DNA of 64,000 nucleotides from DASZIT01 sp963819695 (lineage in GTDB: Bacteria; Actinomycetota; Acidimicrobiia; Acidimicrobiales; RAAP-2). The notes below the pieces were generated by a model. The model made no database searches. It was not told the DNA's origin and saw only the letters and a program-made list of their open reading frames with translations. A program made the position numbers and the translations under genes. The DNA lies in NCBI GenBank assembly GCA_963819695.1, contig CAWFXD010000002.1, positions 248,001 to 312,000 on the forward strand, written 5' to 3'. How positions within the stretch are numbered: position 1 is the stretch's first letter; each line of letters opens with the position of its first letter. Shown here one piece after another: positions 61,759 to 64,000 of this stretch.

Positions 61759-62956
61759 TCACGAGGTGAAGACCGGAAGCGTCTCCCAACCCCGAACCGT
61801 CGAGGTCGGTGCGAGCCTGGCCCGCTCGGTGTCGACTTCCCAGGTGGGGAACCGGTTGAGCACTTCGTCGAGGGCCACCCTGCCTTCGAGGCGGGCCAAC
61901 GCCGCGCCCAGGCAGAGGTGGATCCCGTAGCCGAAGGTCAGGGGCTTCCCCTCGTTCCGGTGGATGTCGAAGGTGTCACCATCCGGGAAGCGGCGGTCAT
62001 CGTGGTTGGCCGATGCCGGAAGGAGCATCATGATGCTGCCTTCCGGCACCGTTTTCGCCGTGGAGCTCGACATCCTGGGTGACGTACCGGGCCGCATGGG
62101 GCGCGGGGGTCTCGAAGCGAAGGACTTCTTCGATGGCGTTGGGGATGAGGGATCGGTCCTCGACCAGCTCCCGTCGTTGATCCGGATGATCAGCCAGGAC
62201 CTTTCCGGTCCAACCGATCAGCCGGCCGGTGGTCTCGTTGCCCGCACCGGTGATGACGCTGATGTAGGTCAGGAGCTCATCACGGGTCAACCGGCGGACG
62301 GTGCCGGTTTCATCCTCGAACTCCGCCTGCAGGAGCTCGGTCATGATGTCGTCCGAGGGATGGTCGGCCCGCCAGTCGATGTACTCGGCGAACATGTCGG
62401 TCGGGACGAATTTCTCGGACACCTCCATCGGCTGACCCGCCTCGGTGCGGAGGTTGGCGTCGACCTTGTCCCGCACGGATTCCTGGTCCTGCTCGGGGAT
62501 GCCGAGCAGCATGCCGATGACCCGCATCGGCATCTGGGCGCCGAGGTCGGCGATGAAGTCGAACTCCTTGGCTCCGACCAGCGGGTCGAGGCTGCGAGCG
62601 CAGAAGTCCCGGATCTGCGGTTCGAGCGCCGCCACCCGGTTCGGCGAGAACACCCGGGACATCAGTCGCCGGTGGATGGTGTGGACGGGTGGGTCCTCGA
62701 AGATGAGCACACCCGAGGGCATCTCGATGTTGGCCCTGATGAGCTCGATGATGCCGCCCCGTCCGGAGATGAAGGTCTTCGGATCGAGATAGCCCCGCTC
62801 GACATCGGCGAATCGGCTCAGCGCGTAGAAGTCGTGGGGCTCGTTGTAATAGAGGGGCGCCTCCTCCCGCAGCCGGCGGAAGACCGGGTACGGATCGGCG
62901 TCGATATCCACGTCATACGGGTCGAAGTACACCGCTGTCGTGTTCTGGATGGTCAT
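61759..62956 (-). CDS. Cytochrome P450; frameshifted
   Basis: About 398 aa. I-helix VITGAGNETTGRLIG, K-helix EEVLRFETP, heme loop FGYGIHLCLGAALARLE. The part from VPEGSIMMLLPASANHDDR onward is in a second frame after one extra base near 62053. ATG 62956 with GGGGAGG upstream. Divergent from an alcohol dehydrogenase gene. Resembles bacterial P450s acting on cyclic terpenoids or steroid side chains. Substrate not assignable. Confidence 0.9.
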
Positions 62957-62978
62957 CCGGAACCTCCCCTTGCTTTCA

Positions 62979-62993
62979 TGTCGTACTGTGACA
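62979..62993. promoter_or_regulatory. Inverted repeat in the P450/ADH divergent promoter
   Basis: TGTC-N7-GACA, 15 bp, in the 104-bp gap between the divergent starts. Its outer TGT-N9-ACA frame matches the length of the TetR-associated repeat at 50515-50529. Possibly the operator of the TetR encoded at 60336-60976. Confidence 0.4.
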
Positions 62994-63060
62994 CTAAGCT
63001 GTGGCATGGTCAAGCGCGCGCACGGCTGCCGGCCGGCGATGGCCCGAGGGATGGGGGACG

Positions 63061-64000
63061 ATGAAGACGCATGCCGCGGTGCTGTGGGGCCGGGAGCAGG
63101 ACTGGCGGATCGAGGAGATCGACCTCGATCCACCCAAGGCGCCACGAGGTGTTGGTCAAATGGGCGGCGGCCGGCCTGTGCCACTCCGACGAGCATCTCC
63201 GCTCGAGCGAAATGGGCTCGGAGGCGGGCACCGGCAACCCGGTGAGGGCCGGACTCTTCCCGATGGTGGGAGGCCACGAAGGGGGAGGTGTGGTCCATCG
63301 AGGTGGGCCCCGACGTCACCAGCCTCCAGCCTGGTGACCACGTAGCGGCCAGCTTCTTCCCCATCTGCGGCCGCTGCCGGATGTGCATCACCGGTCACTC
63401 CAACCTGTGCGACCTCGGCGCGGCCACCTTCGCCCCCGGCCAGATCTCGGACGGCACCGTTCGCTACCACCTCGACGGCCAGCCGCTCAACGTCATGTCC
63501 AAGCTGGGCACCTTCGCGGAGCACGGCGTGTCGCACGAGGCCTCGCTGGTGGCGGTCGATCCCGACCTGCCGCTGAGCGTGGTGGCCCTGGTGTCGTGCG
63601 GGGTGGCAACCGGCTGGGGCTCGGCCGTGTACCGGGCCGAGGTCAAGCCCGGGGACACCGTGGTGGTGGTCGGGGTCGGCGGGGTCGGCATCAACGCCGT
63701 CCAGGGCGCCAAGATGGTCGGGGCCAGGAACATCGTGGCGGTGGATCCGGTGGTGTTCAAGCAGAAGGCGGCCCTCGATTTCGGGGCCACCCACACCGCG
63801 GGGTCGATGGAGGAGGCCATGCCCATGGTCACCGAGTTGACCCGCGGGCAGATGGCCGACGCGGTGATCATGGTCCCGGGCGTGATGTACGGGGACCTCA
63901 TGGCTGGCGCGCTCTCGCTGACCGGCAAGGGCGGAACCTGCGTCGTCACCGGTGTCGCCCCCCAGACCCAACTGGACGCCAGCGTGAACCTCTTTGACCT
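63061..64000 (+). CDS. NDMA-type zinc alcohol dehydrogenase (partial, twice frameshifted)
   Basis: N-terminal 310 or so residues before the right edge. Zinc and structural motifs: GLCHSDEHL (catalytic Cys), PMVGGHEGGGVV (His-Glu), CGRCRMCITGHSNLCD (structural zinc), then VGVGGVGINAVQGAKMVGA (NAD fold). Two single-base insertions, near 63142 and 63295, must be removed to join these. Length and the motif set match NDMA-dependent / mycothiol-type ADHs of actinobacteria. ATG 63061. Confidence 0.85.

Noticed and set aside
59327..61789. Apparent 820-codon protein joining an SDR start and a TetR start
   Set aside because: Produced by the SDR deletion near 61286 and the TetR shifts reading into one another; the real genes end and restart near 60981 and 60976.
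1..64000. CRISPR arrays, insertion-sequence terminal repeats, rRNA genes
   Set aside because: I looked for regularly spaced direct repeats, transposase motifs and rRNA landmarks and found none.

Overview
This is high-GC DNA, about 65-70% by eye, with many GTG starts, some apparent leaderless starts and a strict actinobacterial gene repertoire. It carries M. tuberculosis-type cholesterol ring-degradation genes (ipdA, ipdB, ipdC, echA20), TreT, a split PntAA/PntAB/PntB transhydrogenase, an H-N13-H / H-N14-H cytochrome b6-type complex and several P450/SDR/acyl-CoA dehydrogenase clusters. This points to an actinobacterium, probably an uncultured relative of the Acidimicrobiia. The lineage is inferred from gene content only.

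Layout. (1) 1-14 kb and 27-36 kb hold a stress/hypoxia set: an NAD(P)-linked NiFe hydrogenase beta subunit, small orphan proteins, a MacB-type ABC pair, a tandem universal stress protein, a ferritin-like protein, an aldehyde dehydrogenase with its DUF779 partner, a sulfide:quinone-reductase-like / DsrC-like / DsrE2 / CoA-disulfide-reductase-rhodanese operon, acetate kinase, a lipoprotein, two P-type ATPases (one fused to hemerythrin) and a flavodoxin. (2) 15-17 kb is a b6-type cytochrome operon. (3) 17-22 kb is the HIP (steroid C/D-ring) degradation cluster. (4) 22-25 kb is pntAA-pntAB-pntB, followed by a membrane-anchored GH18 protein. (5) 28.4-29.2 kb is an integration scar at tRNA-Ala(CGC), with integrase and excisionase-like remnants. 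(6) 36-45 kb holds a cation exchanger, ClC channel, MarR, TreT, LemA and HtpX. (7) 45-64 kb is a lipid/steroid-type catabolic region: two TetR regulators, three SDRs, an enoyl-CoA hydratase, acyl-CoA dehydrogenases including a two-domain FadE34-like protein, an amidohydrolase, two P450s and an NDMA-type alcohol dehydrogenase running off the right edge.

The strongest new signal is a repeated promoter module in the stress regions. It is a 15-bp DosR-like box (core GGGNC-N4-GNCCC, most often GGGACYTTYGGCCCT) followed, in eleven of twelve cases, by a -10 hexamer (often GACAAT or TACGGT) starting exactly 23 nt after the box end. The boxes sit before the hydrogenase gene, two small orphan genes, an amino-acid-permease remnant, the ferritin-like gene, a membrane protein, the aldehyde dehydrogenase, the sulfur operon, acetate kinase (weak), the lipoprotein, the hemerythrin-ATPase and the flavodoxin. 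In five of these the predicted transcript starts at the start codon. Together they look like one hypoxia/redox regulon for H2 and NAD(P)H turnover, aldehyde-to-acetate metabolism, persulfide handling and Fe/Ni homeostasis. The regulator itself is not in the window.

A second global feature is frameshifts. Thirteen otherwise convincing genes are each broken by one or two small indels, nearly all equivalent to one extra base. This looks more like sequence error than real decay, whereas the APC permease, UppP, integrase and excisionase fragments look like true remnants.
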